Source of the DNA: Comamonadaceae bacterium
Lineage (GTDB): Bacteria > Pseudomonadota > Gammaproteobacteria > Burkholderiales > Burkholderiaceae_C
Direction of reading: 5' to 3'
Assembly: GCA_947373185.1 (NCBI GenBank)
Contig: CANBWP010000004.1
Location: forward strand, 1 to 64,000
Length of the DNA stretch: 64,000 nt
Made by a program: the position numbers and the translations under genes. Below the pieces are notes generated by a model. It was not told the origin of the DNA. It saw only the letters and a program-made list of their open reading frames with translations, and did not search any database. Below are positions 15,562-24,352 of the stretch, piece by piece (within the stretch, counting starts at the first letter, position 1; every line of letters starts with the position of its first letter).

Positions 15562-17241
15562 TCAGTTGTACCAATACGTGTATTCGTCGTCTTTGTTTTG
15601 CGGCAGATTCAGGGTCTTGTCGATCATGATGGGCATTTCAATGAAGCTGGGCCACAAGGGCTCAGGCATGCCTTTGTGGTGCGCTGCCAACAAGGCCTTC
15701 AGGCTCGCCAGTTTGGCAGGCTGCGTGTCTGCCAAATTCTTTTTCTCGGTGGGATCGGACTTCAAGTCAAACAAGAAGTCTTTGGCAGGTTTGGCTGACT
15801 CAATGAGTTTCCAATGCGCAACTTGCACCGCACGAAGGCCGCCATCGCGCCAAAACAGCGGTCGATCTGCCAATGCTTTGGCCGCTGATTTGCCTGAGGT
15901 GTGTTGCAGGGCATTGAGCAAATTCACGCCGTCGATGGGGCGATCCGTGGGCATCATGCCGCCTGCTGCGGCCACCACGGTGGGCGTGATGTCGATGTGC
16001 GAGGTGGCTTGGGCAAATTGTTGGCCGGCTGCAATCTGAGCGGGCCATTGCAAAGCGGTGGGAACCCGCAAGCCGCCTTCAAAAAACGTCAGCTTCCAGC
16101 CGCGGTAAGGCAAATTCACATCAGGAATGCCGATGTAGCCTGGCGCGCCATTGTCACTTGAAAAAATGACCAAGGTGTTTTGGTCGAGACCATTGTCTTT
16201 GAGGGCTTGCATGACACGGCCTACGCTGCGGTCCACCGAACGGATCATGGCGCCATACACGCGGCGGCGGTGGTCTTTGATTTGGGGCAGGGCGTCGTAA
16301 TCTTCTTTGCTGGCTTGGAGTGGCGTGTGCACCCCCCAATGCGCCAAGTAAAGGAAGAAGGGGCGGTTTTGATTTTGACCAATGACTTTGACGGCCTCGT
16401 CGGTGAAATAGTCGGTGAGATACCGTTTGGGTTCGAACCATTTGCCGCCGTTGTAGCTCACACCAAAGCGCATGTTGGGCCACAAGAATCGATCGATGGG
16501 GTCAAAGTCTTGTTTGGAATTGACCGCGCGGGGGTCTTTTTCGGGCAGGTACAAACCACTTTCCATGAACAAAGATTCATCAAAGCCTTGGTTGTTGGGG
16601 CGCATCTCGGGGGTGCTGCCCAAATGCCACTTGCCAATGTGCACGTTGTGGTAGCCGCGATCTTTCAAAAGCTCTGCCACGGTGCGCTCTGAAGCGGGCA
16701 TGCCCAATTCGTCAAAGCTGGCGGTGGCTTTGGCCTTTTCGTGGTCGACGAGGACGGGATGGATTTTGCTGGGGTCGGTGTACAAAGTGCCGGCGACTCG
16801 GGCCAAAGCACCAGGCGTCGGCGTGAACTCAACGCCAAATCGCCAGGGGTATCGCCCCGTTAACAATGCAGCCCTTGAGACCGTACAAACAGCGCTGCCT
16901 GCATAGGCTTGGTCAAATCGCACACCTGCTTTGGCAATGGCGTCAATGTGGGGGGTGGGCACGCCTTCGCCGCCGTGGCCACCACCGTGGAGGCTGACGT
17001 CGTTGATGCCCAAGTCGTCGGCCAAAATCACAATGATGTTGGGTGGCCTTTGGGCTGGCGGAACTTGCGCTGAAGGCGGGCCTGCGGTCCATGCAATGTC
17101 TTGGGGTGCACTGCGTGGGTGCGCCCAATCTGTGTACCACCCCAGGCTGTATTGCAAAAGGTAGAGCCGGTTCATGTACCCCAAACTCAGCAGCACCATG
17201 AGCAAGCCCAGGGCGATGTATGGTTTGCGTGGCAGTTTCAT
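15562..17241 (-). CDS. Type I sulfatase, membrane-anchored, non-consensus CTVSR motif
   Basis: Sulfatase-family protein of 559 aa. The N-terminal hydrophobic segment (ALGLLMVLLSLGYM, about 10-23) looks like an uncleaved anchor. Metal-binding NIIVILADDLGINDVS is at about 68-83, followed by the maturation site CTVSRAALLTGR at 119-130, then HIGKWHLG and IFSSDNGAPG. The consensus proline two residues after the cysteine is replaced by valine; the cysteine and arginine are kept. It is the first gene of an operon with the FGE and DUF1254 genes. Length and motif order are those of arylsulfatases; the substrate is unknown. Confidence 0.92.
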   Translation of the reverse strand: MKLPRKPYIALGLLMVLLSLGYMNRLYLLQYSLGWYTDWAHPRSAPQDIAWTAGPPSAQVPPAQRPPNIIVILADDLGINDVSLHGGGHGGEGVPTPHIDAIAKAGVRFDQAYAGSAVCTVSRAALLTGRYPWRFGVEFTPTPGALARVAGTLYTDPSKIHPVLVDHEKAKATASFDELGMPASERTVAELLKDRGYHNVHIGKWHLGSTPEMRPNNQGFDESLFMESGLYLPEKDPRAVNSKQDFDPIDRFLWPNMRFGVSYNGGKWFEPKRYLTDYFTDEAVKVIGQNQNRPFFLYLAHWGVHTPLQASKEDYDALPQIKDHRRRVYGAMIRSVDRSVGRVMQALKDNGLDQNTLVIFSSDNGAPGYIGIPDVNLPYRGWKLTFFEGGLRVPTALQWPAQIAAGQQFAQATSHIDITPTVVAAAGGMMPTDRPIDGVNLLNALQHTSGKSAAKALADRPLFWRDGGLRAVQVAHWKLIESAKPAKDFLFDLKSDPTEKKNLADTQPAKLASLKALLAAHHKGMPEPLWPSFIEMPIMIDKTLNLPQNKDDEYTYWYN

Positions 17242-17373
17242 GGAGATCTTTGGTTCTACTTCAAGTGCGTTGCACTATAAGGCGCTCTCGTTTGGATGTA
17301 AACACGCGCCATGAATTAAAGTGACAACGCTTGGCAGTCAAGCTTGGATTGGTTTTGCGCGCAAAATAAGCGG

Positions 17374-18657
17374 ATGAATTTCTTCGAGACCAGTCGTCAA
17401 GTGACCGTGTTGGGTGCCGGCATGGTGGGAGTGTCTTGTGCATTGGCTTTGCAGGCCAAGGGCTGGCGCGTCACCTTGGTGGACAGGCAGGGCCCTGGTC
17501 AAGAGACATCCGGCGGGAATGCTGGCGTTTTGTCGCGCAGTTCTTTGTTGCCGTTCAACCGACCCGGCTTGTGGCAGGCTTTGCCGCAGATGTTGCTCAA
17601 GCCAGGTCCTGGTTTGAGCGTGCGCGCCAGTGCACTTGGAAATTGGCCTTGGCTTTGGCGCTTCTTGTGGCACGCCCGGCGCACGTCTTTCGACACCACG
17701 ACCGTGGCCTTGGACGGCCTGATTCAGTTGTCAGGCGCGACCCACCGAGCTTGGTTGAGGTCAGCGCAGCACCACTTGCGCGAAACGGGCTGGCTTTGGT
17801 TGTACCCATCAGATCTGGCGTTTGCAGGCAGCGCCTTCGCGCGAGAAGTGCTGCAAGAATTTTCAGTGGCCACCGAGGTCTTGACGCCCAAGGGCTTGCA
17901 TGACTTGGAGCCGCATGTGGCGCCCCATTTCAGCCATGCGCTGTGGATCAAAGATGCGGCATCGGTCAGCAACCCCCAAGCCGTGGTGGCGCAATATGCC
18001 GCGCAATTTGTGGCGGCCGGTGGTGTGTTTCAAACGGCACACATCCAATCCCTGTCGCAGCAAGCCAGCGGTTGGCAATGGCAGACCCATGACGGTAACG
18101 TGCACTGGGCCCCCAATTTGGTGCTGGCCATGGGGCCGTGGTCTGAAAGTGTGTTGGCTGCCAGCCAATTGCCCTCACGTTTCAAAGTTCACATGGGTTT
18201 TGAGCGAGGTTATCACCGCCATTTCAAAGCCGTGGACGGGGTTTCATTGGGGCGACCCCTTTACGATACCGCTGGCGCTTATGTGCTCTCGCCAATGTGC
18301 AACGAGGCAGGCGAGAGTCTCATGCGAATGACCACAGGCGTGGAGTTGGCAGCGCTTGATGCGAAGGCCAATCGGACTCAGTTGGAAGCCGCTGAAAATG
18401 CGGCACGCAAAATCTTTCCCATGAGAGAGGCGGTGCCCGAATCGGATTGGTTGGGCGCCCGGCCCACCACACCCGACAGCCGACCTGTGATCGGTGAGTT
18501 GCCAGGCTGCCCTGGTTTGTGGCTGGCCTTTGGCCATCAGCACATTGGTTTCAGCACGGGGCCCGGCACGGGTGTATTGTTGGCAGAACTCATGTCCAGT
18601 GAGCCCACCAGCATTGACCCGAGGCCCTTCAGGCCTGAGCGCTTTGAAGTGGCTTGA
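17374..18657 (+). CDS. FAD-dependent D-amino acid dehydrogenase-like oxidoreductase
   Basis: DAO-fold flavoprotein of 427 aa. The dinucleotide-binding motif VLGAGMVGVSCALALQAKG is at about 10-28, with ETSGGNAGVLS following, as in DadA (D-amino acid dehydrogenase small subunit). The C-terminal flavin-contact region reads LGARPTTPDSRPVIGELPG and FGHQHIGFSTGPGTG. It should oxidise an amine or D-amino acid with electrons passed to the respiratory chain. The start at 17374 is chosen just before the FAD motif; an in-frame ATG lies 30 bases upstream. It is divergent from the sulfatase operon, with a 132-base gap. Confidence 0.82.
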   Translation: MNFFETSRQVTVLGAGMVGVSCALALQAKGWRVTLVDRQGPGQETSGGNAGVLSRSSLLPFNRPGLWQALPQMLLKPGPGLSVRASALGNWPWLWRFLWHARRTSFDTTTVALDGLIQLSGATHRAWLRSAQHHLRETGWLWLYPSDLAFAGSAFAREVLQEFSVATEVLTPKGLHDLEPHVAPHFSHALWIKDAASVSNPQAVVAQYAAQFVAAGGVFQTAHIQSLSQQASGWQWQTHDGNVHWAPNLVLAMGPWSESVLAASQLPSRFKVHMGFERGYHRHFKAVDGVSLGRPLYDTAGAYVLSPMCNEAGESLMRMTTGVELAALDAKANRTQLEAAENAARKIFPMREAVPESDWLGARPTTPDSRPVIGELPGCPGLWLAFGHQHIGFSTGPGTGVLLAELMSSEPTSIDPRPFRPERFEVA

Positions 18658-18669
18658 TGTGCTGCTGAA

Positions 18670-19674
18670 TTAACTCAGCAAGGCCGTTGCAAATTCGCGG
18701 GCATCAAAGGTTTGCAAATCGTCGAGCTGTTCGCCCACACCAACGAAATAAACTGGAATGGCTTTTTCGCGGGCAATCGCGCAGATCACGCCGCCTTTGG
18801 CGGTGCCGTCGAGTTTGGTCACGATCAAGCCGGTGAGGCCCAGCGCTTCATCAAAGGCTTTGACCTGTGCCAGGGCATTTTGGCCGGTGTTGCCATCAAT
18901 CACCAAGAGCACTTCGTGGGGCGCATCGGCATCGGCTTTTTGCACCACGCGTTTGATTTTCTTCAGCTCTTCCATCAGGTGAAGTTGGGTGGGCAAACGG
19001 CCGGCCGTGTCCACCAAGACCACGTCGCGGCCACGCGCCTTGCCGGCTGACACTGCGTCAAAACTGACAGCGGCCGGATCGCCGCCTTCTTGGCTGACGA
19101 TCTCGACGGTATTGCGCTGCGCCCATACCGCCAATTGCTCGCGGGCTGCAGCTCGGAAGGTGTCGGCGGCCGCTAACAACACGCTGGCACCTTGATCGGC
19201 CAAGTGATGGGTGAGTTTGCCAATCGAGGTTGTTTTGCCTGCACCATTGACGCCAGCCACCATGATGACCATGGGTTTTTGGGCGCCAATGACCAAGGGT
19301 TTCTGCAAGGGCAAGAGCAGGTCGGTCAATGCATCGATGAGCAATGTTTTGACCACCAAAGGCTCAGTGGCTTTGGCGGCTTTGACGCGGGCCTTGAGGT
19401 CTTGCAGCAAGTGTTCGGTGGCCTTGACGCCGGTGTCGGCCATGAGCAGTGCCGTTTCGAGCTCTTCGTACAGAGCCTCGTCAATTTGGGTGCCCGTGAA
19501 AACAGCCGCAATGCTGCCCCCTGTTTTGCGCAGCCCCGCTTTGAGTTTGCCCAACCAAGTTTGGCGCTGAGCAACGGGTTCAGCCGTTGAAGGCGCTGCC
19601 GTTTCACCAGCTTGGACGGGAGAGGGGCTTTCAACAGGCGCGGGTTTGGGGGAAGATCGGAAAAAGCTGAACAT
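18670..19674 (-). CDS. ftsY: Signal recognition particle receptor FtsY
   Basis: SRP receptor GTPase of 334 aa that docks ribosome-SRP complexes at the inner membrane. A short Pro/Ala-rich acidic-type A domain (about 1-40) precedes the helical N domain (LKAGLRKTGGSIAAVFTG) and the G domain with G1 GVNGAGKTTSIGKL, DTFRAAAREQL, G3 DTAGRLPTQ, G4 TKLDGTAKGG and a closing GVGEQLDDLQTFD. The linker domain is much shorter than in E. coli. Convergent with the upstream oxidoreductase gene, with a 12-base gap. Confidence 0.97.
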   Translation of the reverse strand: MFSFFRSSPKPAPVESPSPVQAGETAAPSTAEPVAQRQTWLGKLKAGLRKTGGSIAAVFTGTQIDEALYEELETALLMADTGVKATEHLLQDLKARVKAAKATEPLVVKTLLIDALTDLLLPLQKPLVIGAQKPMVIMVAGVNGAGKTTSIGKLTHHLADQGASVLLAAADTFRAAAREQLAVWAQRNTVEIVSQEGGDPAAVSFDAVSAGKARGRDVVLVDTAGRLPTQLHLMEELKKIKRVVQKADADAPHEVLLVIDGNTGQNALAQVKAFDEALGLTGLIVTKLDGTAKGGVICAIAREKAIPVYFVGVGEQLDDLQTFDAREFATALLS

Positions 19675-19735
19675 AGATGGGCAGGAGGTTGTGGCCCATT
19701 CTATGAAAAACTGGCTGCAAAACCCGTGCCTGGGC

Positions 19736-20296
19736 TCAGATATGGCTCAAAATTCTGGGGACATGCCGCATGTGCAATGACAAGCCCAAGGCCGCCATGT
19801 GGTTGCTGTTGCGTCCCAAGATCTTTTCCGCCAGGGGTAAAAACACGCGCTCTTCTGAGTCTGCGTGTGCGGTGTAGCGTCGCACCAGGCTTTCGAGTTG
19901 CGGCATGTTGAGTGGCGCCTCTTGACCCTTGGCCACTTTTTTCAAGGCGGGTTCGAGTTCAGCCCACAGGTGCTCCAAGTTTCGATGCTCGTCGATCAAA
20001 TTTTCAACCAGCTGGTCCACCAGAAGGCGTTCTTCACCTGCTTGCGCGCTGTGCTGCACAGCGGGGAACAATTCTTTTTCTTCCTCCTGATGGTGCGCAT
20101 GCATGCCGAGGTGAAAGTAATCCACCGCTTGGCGGGCAATTCTTTGCGCCAACATGGCAGGACCCAAAAGATCGGGCAGCGATGACAGGCGATCCATTTG
20201 ATGCAAGATGCCAACGTGGCAATGGTTGAAATTGCGCAGGGGGGCGTCGGTATCGACTTCGTAGCGTTCGGGGGACAGTAAGACGTTCTGGCGCAT
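19736..20296 (-). CDS. Hemerythrin (HHE) domain protein
   Basis: Protein of 186 aa with a four-helix HHE cation-binding domain. Likely iron ligands are in NHCHVGILHQMD (about 24), HLGMHAHHQEEEKELFP (about 62-78), DEHRNLEHLW (about 101) and RRYTAHADSEERVFLPLAE (about 135-152). The start at 20296 is favoured by AAGGA at good spacing. Such proteins bind oxygen or nitric oxide, or take part in stress responses; the role here is unknown. Confidence 0.85.
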   Translation of the reverse strand: MRQNVLLSPERYEVDTDAPLRNFNHCHVGILHQMDRLSSLPDLLGPAMLAQRIARQAVDYFHLGMHAHHQEEEKELFPAVQHSAQAGEERLLVDQLVENLIDEHRNLEHLWAELEPALKKVAKGQEAPLNMPQLESLVRRYTAHADSEERVFLPLAEKILGRNSNHMAALGLSLHMRHVPRILSHI

Positions 20297-20424
20297 GACG
20301 TATCCTTGTGGTGTGCATTCAATGAAGTCCACTCTAGAGCGTGCCATTCAAGTGGCCAAGTTGAAAGCGGTCTTTTTTTGATCCACATCAAGCAGGCACC
20401 TCACAAGCCGTTAAGCTTCACACC

Positions 20425-21024
20425 ATGCGCACGAAACAACGTCCAATCACCAGCACTGGCTCCCCTTCGCACGAATTGCGAATCATTGGCGGCCAATGGA
20501 AACGCTCCAAAATCAAAGTCATTGACAAGCCAGGTCTGCGTCCCACACCCGATCGGGTGCGTGAAACGCTGTTCAATTGGCTAGGTCAAGACCTCACCGC
20601 TTGGCGCTGCGTTGATGCCTTTGCGGGCACGGGTGCCTTGGGCTTTGAAGCTGCCTCTAGGGGCGCTCAGTCGGTGTTGATGTTTGAACAAGATGCCCAA
20701 CTGGCCAGCCTCTTGGCGGAAACCCAAAAACGCTTTTCTGCGACGGCTGTGCAGGTGCAAAAGGGCGATGCCATGATGGCTTTACAGCGCTTAGCGCCCA
20801 GCAGTCAAGATGTGGTGTTTCTGGACCCGCCCTTTGAAGCGGTGTTTTTTGAAAAAGCCCTGCAGGCCTCGGCCCACGCGGTGGTGCCAGAGGGGTGGGT
20901 GTACTTGGAAGCCCCTCAAAAATGGACCGACGAAGCCTTGGCCGCATGTGGCTTGGTCTATGTGAAGTACCTGAAAGCTGGCGCGGTGCACGCACATTTG
21001 CTGCAACGACCATCCGAGGGATAA
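20425..21024 (+). CDS. rsmD: 16S rRNA (guanine-966 N2)-methyltransferase RsmD
   Basis: SAM-dependent methyltransferase of 199 aa that modifies G966 of 16S rRNA. The RsmD N-terminus LRIIGGQWKRSKIKV and LRPTPDRVRETLFNWL is clear. The SAM-binding loop is DAFAGTGALGFEAASRGA and the catalytic motif DPPF (VVFLDPPFE). It is followed 26 bases later by coaD, the usual rsmD-coaD pair. Confidence 0.96.
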   Translation: MRTKQRPITSTGSPSHELRIIGGQWKRSKIKVIDKPGLRPTPDRVRETLFNWLGQDLTAWRCVDAFAGTGALGFEAASRGAQSVLMFEQDAQLASLLAETQKRFSATAVQVQKGDAMMALQRLAPSSQDVVFLDPPFEAVFFEKALQASAHAVVPEGWVYLEAPQKWTDEALAACGLVYVKYLKAGAVHAHLLQRPSEG

Positions 21025-21050
21025 TCCCCGACATTGATCAGGAGCCCCGC

Positions 21051-21536
21051 ATGAGCCGATCCGTCATTGCTGTTTATTCTGGAACTTTTGACCCCCTCAC
21101 CTTAGGTCATGAGGATGTGGTTTACCGCGCCACCCAAATGTTTGACAAAGTGGTGGTGGCTGTCGCGGCTGCGCACCACAAAAAAACCTTGTTCACCTTG
21201 GATGAGCGCTTGGCCATGGCCCAAGAAGTCACGCAAGATTTGGGCAACGTGAGTGTGGTGCCGTTTTCAGGTTTGCTGTGTGACTTTGTGCACAGCCAAG
21301 GCGCCCGCGTCATTGTGCGCGGTCTGCGCTCCGTGACTGACTACGACTACGAAACGCAAATGGCCGGCATGAACCGCCATCTGGCGCCTGAAGTTGACAC
21401 TGTGTTCTTGCACACCAGCGCTTCGGTACAGCACATCAGCAGCACCTTGGTCCGAGAAATCTCCAGCTTGGGCGGCAAGGTCGAAGGCTTGGTCTCGCCG
21501 GCGGTGCTCAAAGCCTTGCAAGCCAAGCAGGCTTGA
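21051..21536 (+). CDS. coaD: Phosphopantetheine adenylyltransferase
   Basis: Enzyme of 161 aa for the fourth step of coenzyme A synthesis (ATP + 4'-phosphopantetheine). The nucleotidyltransferase motif YSGTFDPLTLGHEDVV is at about 8-23, and the second signature ISSTLVREISSLGG at about 128-141. VIVRGLRSVTDYDYE is the substrate region. GGAG precedes the ATG at 21051, which sets the start inside a longer open frame. The length is typical. Confidence 0.97.
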   Translation: MSRSVIAVYSGTFDPLTLGHEDVVYRATQMFDKVVVAVAAAHHKKTLFTLDERLAMAQEVTQDLGNVSVVPFSGLLCDFVHSQGARVIVRGLRSVTDYDYETQMAGMNRHLAPEVDTVFLHTSASVQHISSTLVREISSLGGKVEGLVSPAVLKALQAKQA

Positions 21537-21554
21537 GGCTTTGCGCTGAGCGCT

Positions 21555-23270
21555 CTAAAGTTCCGCCGCTTCGACCAAAAAACGCACCCGCTTTTGGCCC
21601 TGCCACTCATCCACATCCAAGCGGTAGGCCAGTTTGACGCGAGCTGGCAAGGGTTCAATTCGGCCAAACCAAATGCCATCGACTGGCTGACCTTGGTGCT
21701 TGAGCTTCAATGCCAAATGTTTTTCGCCCACCAGTCTTTGAGACAAAACGTCCACCTCTTCGCTGAAGACGGGCGGCGCAAAGCCTTGTCCCCAGACCTC
21801 TCGGTGCATGACTTCGACAAATTCGGCGCGGCGGTACTGGCCCTCTAAGGGACCATCAGTTTCCAACTTGCGTTGCAGGGTCGCGGGCGACAACAGTTGT
21901 GCGGCCACCTCCATGAAACTGGCTTCAAACTGTTCTAAATTTTCTTCTTCAATGGTGCAACCTGCTGCCATGGCATGGCCGCCAAATCGCAGCAGCATGT
22001 GGGGGTGTTTTTTGGCCATCCAATCAAGGGCATCACGCAGGTGAAAGCCGGGTATCGATCGGCCAGAGCCTTTGAGCTCGTGTTCTTTGCCGGGCGCATT
22101 GCTGGCTGCAAAGACAAAGCAGGGGCGATGGAATTTGTCCTTGATGCGTGAGGCCACAATGCCCACCACACCTTCATGAAAATCGGGGTCGAACACGCAA
22201 ATGGCGGCTGGCGGTTCATCGCTGTCGTCAAACAAAGACTCTGCAATTTCCATGGCTTGCTGGCGCATGTCGCCTTCGATGTCGCGGCGCTCGCGGTTGA
22301 TGGCATCGAGTTGACGGGCCAGTTCATCGGCGTGCGCTGCATCATCGGTGGTGAGGCATTCAATGCCCAGCGTCATGTCGGCCAAACGGCCTGCTGCATT
22401 GATGCGCGGACCCAAGGCAAACCCAAAGTCAAAAGTCGTGGCAACTTGGGTGTCTCGGCCTGCGGCTTTGAACAAAGCTTGCACGCCGCAAGGCATGTGG
22501 CCAGCGCGAATGCGTTTCAAGCCCTGAGCCACCAAGCGGCGGTTGTTGTTGTCTAACTTCACCACATCGGCCACGGTGCCCAAAGCCACCAAGGGCAACA
22601 AAGTATCCAGTTTAGGTTGTGTTTCTGCGGTGAACAGACCGCGCTGACGCAGCTCAGCGCGCAAAGCCAGCAAGACATAAAACATGACCCCCACCCCCGC
22701 CAAGGATTTGCTTTCAAAGTCGCAGCCTGCTTGGTTGGGGTTCACGATCACCTCTGCTGCAGGCACAGTGGCCGCTGGCAAGTGGTGGTCTGTGATGAGC
22801 ACTTGCATGCCCAAGCTTTGCGCTTGGGCCACACCTTCGATGCTGGCCATGCCGTTGTCCACCGTGATGAGGACGTCTGCGCCAGCGGCTTTGACGCGTT
22901 TGGCAATGGGGGCCGTCAGGCCATAACCATCGACCACCCGGTCGGGCACGATGTAGCTGACATGGTGCGCACCCAACATGCGCAGGCCCCGAAGGCCCAC
23001 TGCGCAAGCCGTGGCGCCGTCACAGTCGTAGTCGGCCACGATGCACAGTTTCTGATGTGCCGCCATGGCATCTGCCAACAACACGGCGGCGGCCTGTGTG
23101 CCCTTCAAAGTATGGGGCGGCAAAAGTTTGGCCAGGCCGTCGTCCAGTTCTTCCGGGCTCACAACGCCCCGTGCGGCAAACAGCCGAGACAGCAAGGGAT
23201 GAATGCCAGCTTGCTCAAGCGTCCAGGCGCTTCGAGGTGGCACGTCGCGGGTCAGAATGTGAAAACTCAT
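21555..23270 (-). CDS. recJ: Single-stranded-DNA-specific 5'-3' exonuclease RecJ
   Basis: DHH-family exonuclease of 571 aa used in recombination and mismatch repair. Motifs are ADYDCDGATAC (about 81-91), VDNGMASIEG, the DHH box ITDHHLP, and the DHHA1 domain with FGGHAMAAGCTIE. The C-terminal OB fold follows. The start at 23270 (MSFHILTR) is chosen because the protein family begins here; the upstream in-frame extension lies inside the neighbouring gene. It overlaps the end of the RpfE-like gene by four bases. Confidence 0.96.
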   Translation of the reverse strand: MSFHILTRDVPPRSAWTLEQAGIHPLLSRLFAARGVVSPEELDDGLAKLLPPHTLKGTQAAAVLLADAMAAHQKLCIVADYDCDGATACAVGLRGLRMLGAHHVSYIVPDRVVDGYGLTAPIAKRVKAAGADVLITVDNGMASIEGVAQAQSLGMQVLITDHHLPAATVPAAEVIVNPNQAGCDFESKSLAGVGVMFYVLLALRAELRQRGLFTAETQPKLDTLLPLVALGTVADVVKLDNNNRRLVAQGLKRIRAGHMPCGVQALFKAAGRDTQVATTFDFGFALGPRINAAGRLADMTLGIECLTTDDAAHADELARQLDAINRERRDIEGDMRQQAMEIAESLFDDSDEPPAAICVFDPDFHEGVVGIVASRIKDKFHRPCFVFAASNAPGKEHELKGSGRSIPGFHLRDALDWMAKKHPHMLLRFGGHAMAAGCTIEEENLEQFEASFMEVAAQLLSPATLQRKLETDGPLEGQYRRAEFVEVMHREVWGQGFAPPVFSEEVDVLSQRLVGEKHLALKLKHQGQPVDGIWFGRIEPLPARVKLAYRLDVDEWQGQKRVRFLVEAAEL

Positions 23271-24250
23271 GGGGCGGGCGCACCTTGTGTCAAGGCGCGT
23301 AATTCTTGGGTGATGGAAATGGGTGACAACCAGCGTTTGAGCTTGTTGACAACAGAAGGTGTTTGCGGGCGGTAATGCCGCCATGCTGTCTCGCTGCAAA
23401 GGGTCAGTGACACATCTTGTTGGCGCGCCAGGCTCGCCAACAAGCTTTGACAGAGCGTGCCATCCAAACTTTGCCACTGTTCGCGCCACAACTCGGGGCG
23501 ACCTTCCAGGGCATGCGCTTGAAGGCCCAAGTGCACTTGCGGTTGAAGCTTGGCAGGACTTGCATGGAAGGCGGGATACAACTGGTGCAATGCACGGTAG
23601 ACCCAAAAAGAGTTCACCGTCCAGCGGCCTTGTTGGCTGCGTTGGTCATTCACAGGATGCTGGTAAAGCAGCATTTGCATTTCACTTTGCAAGCGCTGTA
23701 AATGCCGGGCTTTGTCGCCCGAGGGCAGCCATGGGTTGACGTTGCGCCCCACCGCACGGTCCAAGGCGGCCAAGGGCAAGTTGTCAAACATGGCACCGCT
23801 TGCACGCCAAACCAAAGGGCTTTCGTAGGTCACATCGAGCCCATCTTCGGCAAAGTAGGGGTGCATGGTGGCCAACAAAGCTTGCGACTCAGCTTCCGTC
23901 AAGTGCATCTCAGAGGGCTTGAGCATCACGACCTCGTTCATGCCCACTTGCCAGTGGCAGGGGGTGATGAGCACGTCTTGACCCTCATTGGGCGTGTGGC
24001 CCCAAAGTTTCAAGACACTTTCGTGGGGCATGAGGCGTGCCTCGTCTGCGTTCGATTGTGCTGGGTTTTCCGGGTCCCATCGCCCTTCAGAGACGCACAC
24101 CATGCGGGTCAAGACTTGCTGCAGGTGAGGCAAATACAATGTGGCCAAGGCCTGTTGCAGGGGCGCCGAGCTGCTGCTGGCATAGGCAATGACACTGTCT
24201 TGCGCACCATTTGCATGCAAGGCGAGGGGTGAGGTAAAACCGGCATTCAT
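23267..24250 (-). CDS. RpfE-type regulatory / phosphoglycerate mutase-like protein (COG4255)
   Basis: Protein of 327 aa that resembles the proteobacterial COG4255 proteins labelled "RpfE-type regulatory protein" or "phosphoglycerate mutase". Recognisable segments are ITPCHWQVGMNEVVML, EAESQALLATMHPYFAEDG, RAVGRNVNPWLP and LQSEMQMLLYQHPVNDQR followed by TVNSFWVYR. The metal-binding residues of real cofactor-independent phosphoglycerate mutases are not evident, so the enzymatic name is doubtful. The start at 24250 begins the conserved part. The position directly upstream of recJ fits other betaproteobacteria. Confidence 0.65.
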   Translation of the reverse strand: MNAGFTSPLALHANGAQDSVIAYASSSSAPLQQALATLYLPHLQQVLTRMVCVSEGRWDPENPAQSNADEARLMPHESVLKLWGHTPNEGQDVLITPCHWQVGMNEVVMLKPSEMHLTEAESQALLATMHPYFAEDGLDVTYESPLVWRASGAMFDNLPLAALDRAVGRNVNPWLPSGDKARHLQRLQSEMQMLLYQHPVNDQRSQQGRWTVNSFWVYRALHQLYPAFHASPAKLQPQVHLGLQAHALEGRPELWREQWQSLDGTLCQSLLASLARQQDVSLTLCSETAWRHYRPQTPSVVNKLKRWLSPISITQELRALTQGAPAP

Positions 24251-24352
24251 GGCGCTATTGTCGGGGATGACACAATCCCCCCTAGAGATATCTGGCTTGT
24301 TGAGCCTTTGAACAAAGAATTGAGAAAAGCAGAGTGAAGCGAATCGAGCACG

